DNA from: Hanleya hanleyi
Lineage: Eukaryota > Mollusca > Polyplacophora > Lepidopleurida > Hanleyidae
Reading direction: 5' to 3'
NCBI GenBank assembly: GCA_036873755.1
Contig: JAVTVY010025123.1
Coordinates: forward strand, 42,607-106,606
DNA: 64,000 bases
Part shown: positions 48,660-58,800 of the stretch, one piece after another
How positions within the stretch are numbered: the first letter of the stretch is position 1
How the letters are laid out: each line of letters begins with the position of its first letter
Program-made: the position numbers and the translations under genes
The notes under the pieces: generated by a model
Database searches by the model: none
Seen by the model: only the letters and a program-made list of their open reading frames with translations
What the model was told of the DNA's origin: nothing

Positions 48660-49934
48660 GTGAGCTACTGGGGCTCACCTTACACCCCCCCCCCCACTAC
48701 AGACCGAAACTATGTTTTTTATGTGCTTTAGGACATGTCAAATAAGAAACAATTTGTTAACAGTCGATAAACTGGGACTCACTTTTAATCACTTTGAAAT
48801 TACTCCTGTGTTAATAAGTACAATTTTTGTGACAATAGGGGGTAGGGTTACAAGAATAGTCTTATCTTCCATAATTATTATCCAATCTTTATAATGTTGG
48901 CCACATATTATTCAGCATTGATTGCTGCATCGAATATTTACAAGATAATATCACTATTTGAGGAGATAATATCACTATTTGAGGGGTATGACATCACACA
49001 GGGACCGTACATACAAAAGTAGCAGTAGTAGCGAAAGCGGGCGTTTTGGGGTGCGTGAGGGTGTGCTTGAGCGATTGAGGGACCATTCTTGGTTCGAATG
49101 CGTCGGGTGAGGTGTCAAAGTGAAGCCCTCGTTATGTAGACCACGTCTTGAGGGATCTCCACATGATCTGTGATGTCATTGGTGACGTCATCAGTAGGAG
49201 TAGTAGACAAAGTAGGCATTTTGAGGATGCGGAGGAAGGTTTTTGGGGTAGAGATGGACCATCCGTGGTCTAAATGGACCGTGTGGGGTGTTCCTCTGCA
49301 TCTACATGCAGAGAGTTACAAGATGACACCCCACACGGTCCATTTAGACCACAGATGGTCCATCTCTACTCCAAAAACCTTCCTCCGCATCATCAAAATG
49401 CCTACTTTGTCTACTACTCCTACTGATGACGTCACCAATGACATCACAGATCATGTGGAGATCCCTCAAGCCGTGGTCTACATACCGAGGGCTTCACTTT
49501 GACACCTCACCCGACGCATTCGAACCAAGAATGGTCCCTCAATCGCTCAAGCACACCCTCACGCACCCCACAACGCCCGCTTTCGCTACTACTCCTACTT
49601 TTGTATGTATGGCCCCTGTGTGACGTCATACCCAACAAATAGTGATATTATCTTGTAAATATTCGATGCAGCAATCAATGCTGAATAATATGTGGCCAAC
49701 ATTATAAAGATTGGATGATAATTATGGAAGATAAGACTATTCTTGTAACCCTACCCCCTATTGTCACAAAAATTGTACTCATTAACACAGGAGTAATTTC
49801 GAAGTGATTAAAAGGGTAGTGAGTCCCAGTTTATGGACTGTTAACAAATTGTTTCTTATTTGATATGTCCTAAAGCACATAAAAAACATAGTTTCGGTCT
49901 GTAGTGGGGTGCAAGGTGAGCCCTAGTAGCTCAC
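48660..49934. mobile_element. 1.28-kb near-perfect palindrome (foldback)
   Basis: The left arm 48660-49291 and right arm 49326-49934 are reverse complements with few differences. The 34-nt centre contains its own hairpin, CTCTGCATCTACATGCAGAG. A 21-bp duplication (GATAATATCACTATTTGAGG) makes the left arm longer. The ends are small hairpins: GTGAGCTACTGGGGCTCAC and GTGAGCCCTAGTAGCTCAC. A slightly wider reading starts CAG at 48651 and ends CTG at 49938. I find no convincing target duplication. The inner arms contain the GACACCTCACCCGACGCATT segment shared with the 44345 array. Non-coding. Confidence 0.9.
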
Positions 49935-49938
49935 TCTG

Positions 49939-50281
49939 AATGTATTTAATTGAAACTGTCAAGTTACATGTACATAAGATACATGTATCATATGAAATAC
50001 ATTTCAATTTGGAATAAAAACTGATTTATAATGTCTCCTTTTGTTAGTGTTCTTTGATACTGGAGCTAGTAGCCCCATGATCTGTTCCAACTTAGTTCTG
50101 TTAATAACAGACACAATTGTCTGTTAATAATACAAGCTCCCATTATAGTTTATAACTTATTGTTCAGATTTTCGCTTTTTCACTTTGGGCCCGAATTTGG
50201 ATGTCTGTCCATCCATTTGACCTGGTATGAAGCCTAGTCTTGCAAGACCATGCTTCAATAGCTGGGATTGGGTCAAACTTA
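49939..50281. other. 3' flank of the hAT gene
   Basis: AT-rich. Presumed 3' untranslated region of the minus-strand transposase. AACAGACACAATTGTCTGTTAATA (50106-50129) is a small palindrome. No left hAT terminus matching the right end at 53040 was found here. Confidence 0.4.
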
Positions 50282-52651
50282 TCAAGAGGTGGCCCCCTCC
50301 AATTTGACCAAAAGTTGATCCTGGAGTGGTGTCTGACTTAAACGACATCTCTTGTCAGTTTTAACAACTTTCAACTGGCTGAAGCCACGCTCGGCATCAG
50401 CACTGGAGATGCCATATGCTCCCAAGAAGTCCACTAGGTTAATAAGGTTGTCATAGTCAGTATCCGGTAGTTGGCCGACAATGTCCTGCCATTTAAACTT
50501 TCCTGGTTGTTCCCAGGTCAGGTTGAGTTTTGGTAGTTTTCGTTTGAGTGCTCTCCATTCCATCGGAATTTCGTCTACTGATACACCCTGTTGGGACAGC
50601 TGATTGTTAATCCAGACACATAAGCCAAGTGATTTCAGTTCATTATCCAGCCAGTCTGTTGCTTTCCAGCTACGAATCCCATTCTGGCACACTTTATCAA
50701 GGGAGAAAAGTTTTTCCCTCTTCCATGAAAATGTGTCCAGTAATGCAGACAAATTTTCCAGTTCAACAGGGATGGATGCGTCCTTGCATCTCTGTCTCAC
50801 ACATTTCAAGAGCAGGTTCAAAGTCTTGCATTTTGTAGTTTCGGGTAATTTTGAGCCACCCATGTGACATTTGGATAACATGTCACTGTAATGCCCATTC
50901 TCATACCGTTGCCATTGTGGTCCAGGTTCTGTTTTCATTTGTTCTAATCTGTCTACACAATCTTCCAGTGATGACTGAACTGCAGCATAGCTTACCGTGG
51001 TTGTCTGTGAAAACAGAGAAAACCTGGAGAGTACCTTCAGTACGTCGAGTGCAAACACGAGAAACTCAAAGAATGCAGTGTCACGAAGTCTCTTCTCGAA
51101 AAACTTGGCTTTCGCTTTCTGCGCTGCACTGAAATTGTCTGCAGCTTGCAATGCAGCCAGACAGTCATGGTGACAATCGAAGGCATTTAACAAATTAGTG
51201 ACAGCATTCAAACTGTGTGTAATCCACCGAGTGCCGTCAACTCGGATCACCGCTGTGCTTCCGGATCTCTGTTTGACAGAGACAGCATTCTGGAATGCAG
51301 AGTGCACTACATTTGAGTTAGTGTGAAATAGAAACAAAGATTTCAAGAACTCAGTCATGTTGTGGAATTCTGTACACCCCTGTTTCAGTGCATCTTTCAC
51401 TGCTAATTGCAGGCGGTGTGAAATGCACCATACATAGACCATATGACAGTTCACTTCTTTTGTTAATAACGCCTGCACACCAGCTCTGTTACCAGATAGC
51501 ACACTTGCTCCGTCGCTAACCATCCCTGTTAACAATGGCTGAATACCATCGTTACATGTTTCATTATCAGCTGGGAAAAAATCCACACTGACTGCTGGTT
51601 GCTCGTCACCAGTCTCGCTAAGTTCACAGTCTGATATACTTCCATCGCTGTCACTCTGATTTTCTTCTTCATTGACGGACAGCTGTTCGCTAATGTCACC
51701 AAGTGAGTCATAGTCGTCAACTACAGGTTCAGGGTCTTCATTATCAACTAATGAAGCTGCGTCATCTTCACTATCCGAATGCATACCATCTGCTTCACTT
51801 TCAACAGAAGATACATTTTGTTCAACAGGTATCCACCCTAACCTGCTCTTCAGATTTGCCAGGAGACCATCTGTTATCTGACGTGCATTTGCTCTACTAA
51901 CTCGGAAAATGCCACAAAATTTTGTGAAAATTGTGCCTTGTTTTGAGTATCGCACGTAAAGAATGACTTGCTCTTCGTGACTAACATCTGTGGCCTCATC
52001 CAGCATAACACTGAAAAATTTAGCTTGCCGACAATTTTGTGCCAGTTCACCCAGTATAGTGCTGCAGATAAATGTGCCAAATTTCATACCACTAGTCCTA
52101 TTGAGGTAGGTATTGCCGATGTCCAGGCCTTTTACAATGTCCAGTTCACATAAAAACTCATAATCTGTCCACGTTTTTCCCCTCTTTAAAACTGCAAATG
52201 CATTTCTGAATAAAATAATCAGATGGGATTTTTCTTTCTCTAGTAACCCCTTCAGAATGTTCTCTCTACATGGCTCTCCACTAACTTCATTTTTCTTCCG
52301 AGTAAGATAAACTTGATGCTGAGTGCTACTGGCATGAGCCTCGAGGCTGGTTTTCCTATAGGATCTACAGCCATATATGAATGGCTTGTTTTTGCGATCA
52401 ACATCGCTTGTTGATGGTTTTGTTCCAGAATATTCGCGACATAGCGAACAGACAATGTAATACTGATTGTCAACTTCAATTTCTGTTGCCCAAGGAAACT
52501 CAGCTTTCCACGTTTCAACGAACTGTCGAGATCGTTTAAACACATCATAAGCCTTGTTTTTATCAGATGAGGCAGAAGGACTCGCGGTAGATTTCGCGGA
52601 AGAGGCCTGTTTATCCTTTGGGCCCGTGTAACTTTTCAAATATCGCTCCAT
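50282..52651 (-). CDS. hAT-type transposase, ZNF862-like
   Basis: An intact 789-codon intronless ORF. Residues 45-115 hold a zinc-binding region with FPWATEIEV, CSLC and HASSTQH (BED/TTF-type). Residues 150-270 contain SVMLDEATDVSHEEQ, with the first catalytic-type Asp. A long Ser/Asp/Glu-rich insert follows (about 280-370). Then MVSDGASVLSGNRAGVQ gives the second Asp, and CISHRLQLAVKDAL matches this class. The C-terminus SSADAERGFSQLKVVKTDKR is the hAT dimerisation domain. It would cut and paste hAT elements or, if domesticated, bind DNA. The open frame implies recent activity or selection. The start ATG follows TATCGCTCC in the complement near 52651. Confidence 0.9.
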   Translation of the reverse strand: MERYLKSYTGPKDKQASSAKSTASPSASSDKNKAYDVFKRSRQFVETWKAEFPWATEIEVDNQYYIVCSLCREYSGTKPSTSDVDRKNKPFIYGCRSYRKTSLEAHASSTQHQVYLTRKKNEVSGEPCRENILKGLLEKEKSHLIILFRNAFAVLKRGKTWTDYEFLCELDIVKGLDIGNTYLNRTSGMKFGTFICSTILGELAQNCRQAKFFSVMLDEATDVSHEEQVILYVRYSKQGTIFTKFCGIFRVSRANARQITDGLLANLKSRLGWIPVEQNVSSVESEADGMHSDSEDDAASLVDNEDPEPVVDDYDSLGDISEQLSVNEEENQSDSDGSISDCELSETGDEQPAVSVDFFPADNETCNDGIQPLLTGMVSDGASVLSGNRAGVQALLTKEVNCHMVYVWCISHRLQLAVKDALKQGCTEFHNMTEFLKSLFLFHTNSNVVHSAFQNAVSVKQRSGSTAVIRVDGTRWITHSLNAVTNLLNAFDCHHDCLAALQAADNFSAAQKAKAKFFEKRLRDTAFFEFLVFALDVLKVLSRFSLFSQTTTVSYAAVQSSLEDCVDRLEQMKTEPGPQWQRYENGHYSDMLSKCHMGGSKLPETTKCKTLNLLLKCVRQRCKDASIPVELENLSALLDTFSWKREKLFSLDKVCQNGIRSWKATDWLDNELKSLGLCVWINNQLSQQGVSVDEIPMEWRALKRKLPKLNLTWEQPGKFKWQDIVGQLPDTDYDNLINLVDFLGAYGISSADAERGFSQLKVVKTDKRCRLSQTPLQDQLLVKLEGATS

Positions 52652-53040
52652 TTTCGTTGTTGACAGCTAGTGTTTTCATATCCACGACGGAAGTCAACCT
52701 GTTGCATTCTCCACTATTGTGTACATATTCACCATCTCAGCCATAACACAGTACGCATATGCCGCAACGCATCACTGACAAGGAGAGAACACGGTTCCGA
52801 TGCGATACGATACGATACGATGCAAAGAATATCATTTCCGGTTTAGCGATGACATCGGTAAACAGACAACGGACTAGCAAATAAAATGTTGGAAAAGCCG
52901 TAAATTATCGAGAATTTCGGGTGATATCGTCTCCTGGATTCTGGAAAAACTACTTGCCCGCCCGGGCAACTATTTTACAAGAAGGGCTTGCCCGACGAGG
53001 TGTTTCACTTGCCCCGGGCAAGCGTTAAGTTACACCACTG
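52652..53040 (-). mobile_element. 5' region and right terminus of the hAT element
   Basis: The segment upstream of the transposase ATG ends with GCAAGCGTTAAGTTACACCA CTG at 53040. Read on the minus strand this is CAGTGGTGTAACTTAACGC, a typical hAT terminus. GCCCGGGCAA words repeat in the last 90 bp (52957-53025). TACGATACGATACGATAC at about 52805 is a short microsatellite. The matching left terminus was not found, so the other end is truncated, mutated or outside the pattern I searched for. Confidence 0.6.
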
Positions 53041-53330
53041 TTAACCCTCATTTATCAAATTTCATGATGAGCATCCGGTTCGACATTCACCACTGTGAGT
53101 TATCCATGTTCGGCCCGATGACCTTTCATTACACAGCTCCCTTGACACACTAATCATCAACATGTATTTTCATCAGTGAAATTTTTCACTACACACCGGT
53201 GCGGATGGAATCACCGGCTAGGACTTTTTAGTATTGATCGCTATCTATATGATGGCATGAGTTCTCTCGTATCTTTTTACATGCTTTTTATTGGCGCAGC
53301 TAAATACGGACATATTGAGCATATGTATTG

Positions 53331-54242
53331 CTAAACACCAGTGTGAGTTCTCTGATGTCTCTTCAGCTCACTTTTCCGTGTACAACTATACGGACATAAT
53401 GAACATTTGTATGGCTTTTCACCAGTATGTGTTCTCTCATGGTCAATGAGATGGTGTTTCCAAGCATAGCTATACGGACACAATGAACATTTGTATGGCT
53501 TTTCACCAGTATGCGTTCTCTGATGTCTATTCAGATTAGTTTTATGTGCACATCTATACTGGCATAATGAACATTTGTATGGCTTTTCACCAGTATGTGT
53601 TCTCTGATGTCCCTTCAGAATATTGTTTTGTGTACAACTATACGGACAAAATGAACATTTATATGGCTTTTCACCAGTATGAGTTCTCTGATGTCCCTTC
53701 AGAGTATTTTTGTGTGTACAACTATACGGACATAATGAACATTTGTATGGCTTTTCACCAGTATGCGTTCTCTGGTATGTCTTCAGGTTATTTTGACGTG
53801 TACAACTATACGGACATAATGAACATTTGTATGGCTTTTCACCAGTATGTGTTCTCTCATGGTCAATGAGATGGTCTTTCCAAGCACAGCTATACAGACA
53901 CAATGGAAATTTGTATGGCTTTTCGACAGTATTTGTTCTCTGATGTCTCTGCATATCACTTTTCTTGGTACAACTAAACGGGTATAATGGGCATTTGTAT
54001 GGATATTCGCAGGTTTGTGGTCTCTCATGGTCTAGCTTATCACTGATCTGGTCTGCGTTTTGGGTTTCTAGGACATGTGTCAAGAAGGTGGTGTTTGGGC
54101 TGGAACAGTCAGTGTTCAGCGGAGTATAATTTCTGCACATATTATTGACCCGATACAGGTTCACAGGAAAAGGTTTTTCCACCGGAGTTGTATCATCCTC
54201 AAGTTTGGTCTGTTCAGTATCACTGCCTGTGCCCGGACACTC
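53331..54242 (-). CDS. C2H2 zinc-finger gene, exon 2 (8 fingers)
   Basis: The acceptor TTGATCTTCCAG precedes GAG at 54242 in phase 0. The exon encodes 303 residues to the stop at 53331-53333. About 100 linker residues are followed by eight 28-residue fingers with TGEKPYKCSLCPYSC-type linkers. Fingers 1 and 2 are defective (CPLY and YKFPLC lack one Cys each), finger 3 has Tyr for the first His (LKTYQRTH), and fingers 4-8 keep C-x2-C-x12-H-x3-H. The protein is probably a DNA-binding nuclear factor. It lies 290 bp from the hAT terminus on the same strand. Confidence 0.88.
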   Translation of the reverse strand, partial: ECPGTGSDTEQTKLEDDTTPVEKPFPVNLYRVNNMCRNYTPLNTDCSSPNTTFLTHVLETQNADQISDKLDHERPQTCEYPYKCPLYPFSCTKKSDMQRHQRTNTVEKPYKFPLCLYSCAWKDHLIDHERTHTGEKPYKCSLCPYSCTRQNNLKTYQRTHTGEKPYKCSLCPYSCTHKNTLKGHQRTHTGEKPYKCSFCPYSCTQNNILKGHQRTHTGEKPYKCSLCQYRCAHKTNLNRHQRTHTGEKPYKCSLCPYSYAWKHHLIDHERTHTGEKPYKCSLCPYSCTRKSELKRHQRTHTGV

Positions 54243-54970
54243 CTGGAAGATCAAACCAATCAGTCTAGTTATCATGAATGGACTACTGACAAGGTCAACG
54301 TAGTATTTTAAGAATCAGCAATATATCACTGTAAGCTATTATCCCTGGGAAGGAATGGCTATTTTACATGAGTGGGTGGGTGAGTACGATCTAATGCCTT
54401 TTTCGATTATGTTTCTCTTATATCAAGACGGGGCCTGCACGTGCCAGGCCACGAAGAGTTCTCACAGTTTCTTTTATCCTGGACACTTATCAGCCCAGCC
54501 AGTAAAGTGCCCGGTCACCTATCCAAGTTTGACCTTGACTATTTTATATACATTTTTCTGGAGCGACTTATGTTACTAGACGGGGTGAGTAGGTGGTTGT
54601 TGAAAGGTTACAGGGTTCATACTCCATGTAAGATTCACGAGACATTGCATACACTAGCCAAGTCTGGGAACACAGTGTGTCAAGACTAGAGCATTTTCAG
54701 CTGCACAAAGCTTCCAACATGAAGTATCCACCGGACACAGCGCATGGGTCAAAATTATAAGAATATGCTTCACTTGAACGTGTGCGGGATAGTTTCTCAA
54801 TATTGAGATGCGATTCTATTTGATATATCCTTGTGCAGTGTTGACAAATCAGTATGTCACGGTCTTCCTCGTGGTCAATATTTGACCAGATAATATATGT
54901 TTCCAACATTTGTCACCTGTGCTATAGCTGGTGTATATAACATACACGGGATACACCTGGTATGACTTAC
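54243..54970 (-). other. Intron of the zinc-finger gene
   Basis: 728 bp from GTAAGT (54965-54970) to the CAG acceptor (54243-54245). The ORFs inside (54355-54909) are on the wrong strand or have no domain. The sequence from 54243 to 54275 stays open in the exon 2 frame, so an unspliced reading starting near 54275 is possible but less likely. Confidence 0.7.
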
Positions 54971-55180
54971 TTGTTTAATCGATCTATGTCCAAGGTTCTT
55001 CTGTAGTGGCTGGCCATCATGTACATCAAACTCGACAACGGGTTCTTCTTTTATTGTTACAAGGTTGTGTATGCCAGCTTGGATCCCCAATTCCTCCTTC
55101 AAAGACATATTCTTGGTTCTTTGGCTCCACAATTTTTCCGTATGGTCAACATCCTCCCGTGTTACTGATACATCATCCAT
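54971..55180 (-). CDS. C2H2 zinc-finger gene, exon 1
   Basis: ATG at 55180 opens exactly 70 codons to a consensus donor GTAAGT: MDDVSVTREDVDHTEKLWSQ, then RTKNMSLKEELGIQAGIHNL and VTIKEEPVVEFDVHDGQPLQ. Phase 0 joins exon 2 for a product of about 373 residues. TIKEEP resembles a sumoylation site (psi-K-x-E), common in zinc-finger repressors. No known N-terminal domain (BTB, KRAB, SCAN) is visible. Confidence 0.75.
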
Positions 55181-56049
55181 TTCTTTTCCCTATGAAACTA
55201 ATGCGGCCTTGTCTGAAAAGACACAATACTCTTTTTAACAATTACTTTTCTCTTCTCTCGAAACATGTAACACTACGTCGATTTTCTGTCCATATTCTAT
55301 ATATATGAACAGAGAAATACAGTCGTGTTTGGTAAGACGAAGACCTACCAATAATCTCTCTTTACTCATGCGCAACACGAGACGGGGGAACGGTTCTTCT
55401 GGGTTCTGTGGAAACAGCGGACATATTGAGGCGGTAATTGAGAACAGACCATTCTCCGCTGAGATGTTGATAATGCATGGTGGTGGTGTTTTTATACATA
55501 CGGGAACTGGTCAGTCAAATTGGGAAGCTTTCCATTTAATCACCAGTTGCACACTGAAGATCATTGAATGTAATCCTTCAAAGGATATCACCAATACTAG
55601 AATTTGACAATGATAAAATAGATAAAGGTCAGTCATTTTCAATAGGCTTCTGCTTCATCGCCCGTGGCGTATGTTGTATGAAGTTGGAAAGCCTGACAAT
55701 AATCCATCAAGATGGACAGACAGACGGACAAAGCAATTTTTAAATGATTTAATGATCTTTAACGTTTTGACATCGTGGAACTGCAGATTGCTCAGAGCTT
55801 ATATACATTACATAAGTTAAAATGCAGGCAGATATCTTGATTAAAATATCCCATCTCGTGTATCGTCGGTGTATAAGACCGGAAGTTATCATTACCGATT
55901 CCACGGTTGTGGTTGCATTGATCACTAGTGACGTAAAGGCATACTGACATGCGCATTATGCTTATAGCCTTTCAAAATAAACAGTTGTTCCTTCCACGTA
56001 TATCCGCAAGAAACTTAGAGACAAGTCGCATATGAAGAGTTAGGTAAGA
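55181..56049. other. Upstream of the zinc-finger gene
   Basis: Likely promoter and intergenic sequence. No firm TATA box. ACCGGAAGTTATC (about 55880) contains an ETS-type GGAAGT core, which is weak evidence alone. No gene seen. Confidence 0.35.
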
Positions 56050-57842
56050 TGGGGTAGCTTTGACAGTGGGACAACTTTGACAACTTTTTGTTTTAGTTAC
56101 ATTAGCATATTGTTACAGCTCATAGACAGTTATCTACCTTTATATATAAGATGCTGTTATCTACTGAGCTAGCAGAGAGTAGGTGGCCAGCCATGTGACA
56201 TTCTGCATAAGATGACCACTAAACATGTAGTTGGCACTGGTGTAACTGATAAAAATTTGACACAAAAACTTCTATGGGCGATTCCATGACAGAGAGTGAA
56301 AGTTGCTCAAATTTCAAACTGCTAGGATTGGAACATCTGTTGATTTTTTGTATCAACCAGTACCTGAACTAAGATAAAATGAAGTTTTTGTCATGGACTG
56401 GTCCACATTCTAGAAAAAAATACCATTAAAATACCTAGCAAACTCGGACAGCCATAAAATGTGATTTTCTAGTAGGCCTCAAATTAAGATGTAAAATCTG
56501 AAGTATTCATCTCAGTTTGGTTATATCTGATGTTAGTAACTAATAACCATGTATTCTAACATGCAAACTTGCCAAATTTGTGAAGTTGGCAAGACTATGT
56601 CATTTTCACTCAATATTCAATCCGATTATCGCAATGTAACTTACGTGACAAATTTTCATGGGTCATTTTGTCAAGAGATAATATAGGCAATAGATATAAA
56701 AAAACTCTTCCCTCAATGAAACTACCTTATGTCCACTAGGAACATCCACCTCTTAACTTGGTAAAAAACAAATAGTTGAATAGAAATTTAGGCGAGTGAA
56801 GTTGTGTAACTTACGTGACATGTCACGTAAGTTACAAAAATTGTCACGTAAGTTACATATACAAAACCATGTAAACTAGGAATAATTTTTTTGTCAAAAG
56901 CAAATCCAACTATTAAGTATTTCTAACTTTGTTACCACTAAAAGTATACTATTAGGATATCCTAAACTGTCCTTGCAGATAAGTACAGGGTCCAGTCCCA
57001 TAAATAATTCCAATGTTTTCACTGAAAATATGGTAATGAGTTTGGTAATTAATTAGAAAATAATGAACAGTTAAGTATCCCAGAAATTGTTCTTCCTGTA
57101 TATTTACATCGTATTATTCAATTTCTAAACATTTCTGCAAGTATTTCCTGAATAAATAGTCCAGAAACCCATCCCATGTAACTTACGTGACACACATTTG
57201 TAACTTACGTGACACTGGTTAACAATCTTTATAACCCTTGTGGTGAAATATGGCAAAGTGACTGATGGCAACTATACTCAGGTCTACTAATTCATTGTTC
57301 AAGCTATCACTATAGGTGAGAACTTTTAAGATTCTTCCATCCAAATCAGAGAATTTTTAACATACGTCAAATGACCCAAAACTACCCTAATTCTCTGAGT
57401 AACTTACGTGACACTTCTTTAATTAAGCCCAGATGCTAATTAGTTTCACTGAAATTAATCAAAAACCCATTCAAATTATAAGAAATACTTTTATTTAAGT
57501 GATTTGTTTTGTTATTGGTGTAGTCATGGCTGTTAATTTTGTCAAATGTTACAAATACATCCCCATCGGGAATGAAAATGTAACTTACGTGACATGGAAT
57601 CGCCCCTATGGAGTTTATAGTAAAAATATACTATTTTAGAACTACTAATCATTGATTTAGTAGCTTCATCCAGTTCTTTCTTCTGGCCACTATTTTCAGT
57701 AATTTTGTGTATTTGGGGTAACTTTGACACCACGTTCACCATTGATTCCCCCTGATGATGTCAAAGTTACCCCAGCTCAACATGTCAAAGTTACCCCAGC
57801 TGGTTTGCTATGACTTTGATGATGCATGTCAATGCTACCCCA
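56050..57842. mobile_element. Outer TIR element, TGGGGTAGC ends
   Basis: The left end TGGGGTAGCTTTGACAG (56050) and right end CATGTCAATGCTACCCCA (to 57842) are inverted repeats. Three more TGTCAAAGTTACCCCA-type copies lie near the right end (57714 direct, 57757 and 57781 inverted). A second element (56272-57611) sits inside it. No transposase. Confidence 0.6.
56272..57611. mobile_element. Inner TIR element with TTACGTGAC sites
   Basis: Ends are CTATGGGCGATTCCATG (56272) and CATGGAATCGCCCCTATGG (to 57611), an inverted pair. Eight copies of GTAACTTACGTGACA are inside: direct at 56636, 56806, 57178, 57200, 57399 and 57580; inverted at 56821 and 56842. The copies at 56806 and 56821 make a 30-nt perfect palindrome. 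Repeated internal sites next to TIRs resemble transposase-binding arrays. No protein is encoded. Confidence 0.7.
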
Positions 57843-58290
57843 GGGCATTCACCATGGAGTTACATTGCCACATGTTCTTCTTCTTCAAATTAACTCTTCG
57901 TCACTATAGTCTATTTCAGCATGACTCACCTCACTTGATTTCAAGGTTTGTGTATCGGCACGTGTAGCTCAATCAAATATTATCACAGAAGCCATTGAAT
58001 ATCCGTTCAAAGTCAGAGAAATCAGTGACATCATTCGGAGAAGATCGCGAATCGAGGATCGTTCATCCTCAGCGTCGCCATGTTGAAAGTCATATTGGCC
58101 CTGTTTTCCCGTATTCGACCGGCTTTTCCGTATTGGCCCGCCTTCCTCATATTGGCCAGGTTTGGGGTCATATCAAGCAGGCCGATTTCCTTGTATGGGA
58201 TTCATATCATTGATAGTTGATTAATAAATGTATTTATTTATCTGCCTGTGATACTGGACATTTAGCTCCGTTGATACTGTGGAATGACAC

Positions 58291-58800
58291 CGTTCCATAT
58301 CATGATATGGATTTCTGCCCTCACGCGCGGGCCTGATATCGGTTATCGGCCCTCGGGCTGATATCGCGCACAGGAGAGGTTTCCCCTCGAGAAGCTCGTC
58401 GCATTCTCTCCGCAGTCTGACTGAGCGCCCTTTTGTGCTTTTCACCTGGATCTTACGTATTAAACGTTTTGAAGTATGCATAATCATTCGATAATCGATC
58501 CTGAATTTGAACCTTTCCGCTCTGGTATATCACCAAAATGGTACAAAGAAATTTTCGCAACATTGACTGCATTTTACCGAGGATTCAATTTTCGATGAAA
58601 CAGTTTCATGTAAAACTAAAATCTATGTCTACTTGTTTTGTCAGTTACAATGCTACCATTCATCTATAAATATGTAATAAATAGATTATCATATACCCAT
58701 TTCCATATCATCCCTGGCATCAGCCCTCGACCCGCCATATCAGCCCTCGGGGGTCTCGGGCTGATACCAGGGCCGATATGGAAATGGGTATACAATAATC
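58291..58800. repeat. GATATCGG / ATCAGCCCTCGGG repeat with hairpin
   Basis: 58692-58792 forms a hairpin. TATACCCATTTCCATATC and CCTGG.ATCAGCCCTCG pair with the complement at the other end. The motifs CATATCATGATATGG, CCTGATATCGGTTATCGG and GGGCTGATATCG recur from 58291. GTATTGGCCCG words lie just upstream (58090-58160). Probably a MITE. Non-coding. Confidence 0.6.
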
